Shown here piece after piece: positions 36,576-37,590 of a stretch of 37,590 bases of DNA. Under the pieces are notes generated by a model, which was not told the origin of the DNA, made no database searches, and saw only the letters and a program-made list of their open reading frames with translations. Position 1 is the stretch's first letter. Every line of letters starts with the position of its first letter. The stretch lies in contig JAFGRB010000076.1 in assembly GCA_016935365.1 (NCBI GenBank), forward strand, positions 1-37,590. Direction: 5' to 3'. Source of the DNA: Deltaproteobacteria bacterium (GTDB lineage Bacteria > Myxococcota > B64-G9). Both the position numbers and the translations under genes were made by a program.

Positions 36576-36893
36576 ATGAACAGGCGAGCGCTCGTCTTTC
36601 TGGCGGCACCGCTCCTGCTCGCATTCGCCGGTGCCTGTGCGCGGACTTCCTCTACAGCGGTCCGACCGCTCGCACCGGAGGCCCAGTCGGAGCTCGACCG
36701 CCTGAACGCGCAATGCGCGAGCGAGCCCTGGCGCAGCGAGGTCGACCTGCTCGAACGTCCGGAGACCCTCCCCCCGGGCCGGATGATCAGCGGAGAGGTG
36801 CGCGCCTTCGTCTCGGACTGCAAGGAGCGCCTGGCGAGGCACGGGGTCCGGGTCAGGTGGAATCCCGACCGGAAGCTCTTCGAGGTGGAGTAG
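36576..36893 (+). CDS. Small lipoprotein, last gene of the envelope operon
   Basis: 105 residues with a signal peptide ending in the lipobox FAGAC. The mature part is charged with two further cysteines (NAQCASEPW, VSDCKERLARHG) and ends at VRVRWNPDRKLFEVE. The family is not recognised. The start at 36576 sits 11 bases after the previous stop; an in-frame ATG at 36561 overlaps that stop and would extend the signal peptide by five residues. Membership in the operon suggests it works with the two large proteins. Confidence 0.65.
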   Translation: MNRRALVFLAAPLLLAFAGACARTSSTAVRPLAPEAQSELDRLNAQCASEPWRSEVDLLERPETLPPGRMISGEVRAFVSDCKERLARHGVRVRWNPDRKLFEVE

Positions 36894-36899
36894 GGCCGC

Positions 36900-37475
36900 T
36901 CAGCAGCTCTCCCCCAGGATCCGGCCCAGGTGCAGGCAGCTGCCGTCCAGGCTCTGCACGAAGCAGCTCTGGCAGTGGCCGTACCAGTAGATGTAGCTCG
37001 AGCCGATGCGGTGCTCGGTCGTCACGATCCAGGCGCAGGACTGCAAGTAGGACCGCGCGAGCCACAGCAGGCCGGCCCGGTGCGCCTCGTCCAGGGCGCA
37101 GCTCGGCTCCGCGGCCAGCCGGCTGATCTCGCCGAGCAGCGCCTCGGCGTCGAAGCCGGCCGTGCCCCGGGGGAAGAGCGATGCCTCGTCCTCGTGCCGG
37201 ACCGAGGCCACGACCCTGTCGAGCGCCGCGGCGCGCAGGTCGAGCTCGACGTGCCCGCAGAGGTTGGCCGTATCCAGATCCCCGAAGGTCCCTCCCCATT
37301 GCTCGAGCCCGCGCGCGTGCTCGTCCGCGAGCCGGCGGAGCGCCTCGGGCTTGCACCTGAGGCGCTTGCGGCGGCGGGCCGTGAGCGCCTCGAGATGCGC
37401 GGGCTGCAGGGCGTCCTTCAGGCGCGACAGGTCGACGCGTCGAGAGCGGGTGCTGAAGGGGAGCGCGTCCGTCAT
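36900..37475 (-). CDS. Cysteine-rich protein of unknown function
   Basis: 191 residues, no signal peptide. The first third is basic (ALTARRRKRLRCKPEALRRL). The last third is rich in cysteine (SCALDEAHRAG, QSCAWIV, GHCQSCFVQ, GSCLHLGRILGESC), including a CxxC pair that could bind a metal or Fe-S cluster. GGAGG precedes the start at 37475. Convergent with the envelope operon, six bases apart. Family not recognised. Confidence 0.6.
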   Translation of the reverse strand: MTDALPFSTRSRRVDLSRLKDALQPAHLEALTARRRKRLRCKPEALRRLADEHARGLEQWGGTFGDLDTANLCGHVELDLRAAALDRVVASVRHEDEASLFPRGTAGFDAEALLGEISRLAAEPSCALDEAHRAGLLWLARSYLQSCAWIVTTEHRIGSSYIYWYGHCQSCFVQSLDGSCLHLGRILGESC

Positions 37476-37590
37476 GAGCGGGCCTCCGATGGGCAGGATA
37501 GCACCAGCAGTTCCGCACTGACCCCTAAGTAGGTCAAACCAGATTCTATTTTTAGAGGGTGATTCCCGAGTGTGTTTTCAGGCGTGAATC
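37476..37590. other. AT-richer upstream edge of the window
   Basis: From about 37527 the sequence drops in GC and contains TATTTTTA and an inverted GATTC/GAATC pair. It lies upstream of the cysteine-rich gene and may be a promoter or a foreign edge; the window ends before this can be judged. Confidence 0.4.

Overview
This is a high-GC window that looks like a chromosome piece from a Myxococcota or other former-deltaproteobacterial lineage. The clues are a PilM/PilN-type GspL with a delta-type GspN, MopE-like calcium-type repeats in a lipoprotein, a CHASE2 cyclase paired with a FecR-domain protein, an FHA protein and sigma-54-type promoters. This placement is an inference from gene content; no rRNA, tRNA or CRISPR array was seen.

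Positions 457-15727 hold one tightly packed type II secretion (T2SS) operon, all on the + strand: gspC, a hybrid gene joining a secretin-N0-like domain to a GspC-like PDZ domain, gspD, gspE, gspF, lspA, gspG, gspH, gspI, gspJ, gspK, gspL, gspM and gspN. Several genes overlap by 4-8 bases. A textbook sigma-54 promoter (GG-N10-GC) lies at 394-411. The prepilin peptidase (gspO) is absent from the cluster, while signal peptidase II (lspA) is embedded in it.

Positions 15849-19455 (- strand) carry an FHA-domain gene with its own sigma-70-type promoter, then an operon of a small zinc-ribbon membrane protein and two overlapping GlgC-like nucleotidyltransferases. One of the two has lost the nucleotide-binding GTR signature. 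On the + strand follow a small lipoprotein (19558-20034) and a large lipoprotein with MopE-type DCDD repeats and a C-terminal FGE/SUMF1-like fold lacking the catalytic cysteines (20169-22421), behind a strong consensus promoter.

Positions 22552-25724 (- strand) encode a FecR-like lipoprotein and a CHASE2 adenylate/guanylate cyclase. Positions 25823-27697 (- strand) encode a fusion of a NapH-like polyferredoxin with a NapG-like ferredoxin. The gap 27698-28058 holds a 98-bp MITE-like element with TAAA target duplications, inserted in the loop of a REP-like palindrome, plus a second palindrome.

Positions 28059-30697 (+) encode a one-TM microprotein, a cobalamin-dependent methionine-synthase activation-domain-like protein and an exported TldD-type metallopeptidase. 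A second sigma-54 promoter (30877-30894) precedes an unrecognised 125-residue protein. Positions 31467-36893 (+) form an operon of two large, mutually paralogous, exported beta-rich proteins with multi-TM C-termini, one with a LysM domain inserted, followed by a small lipoprotein. This is the best candidate for an undescribed envelope system here. A cysteine-rich unknown (- strand) and an AT-richer edge close the window.
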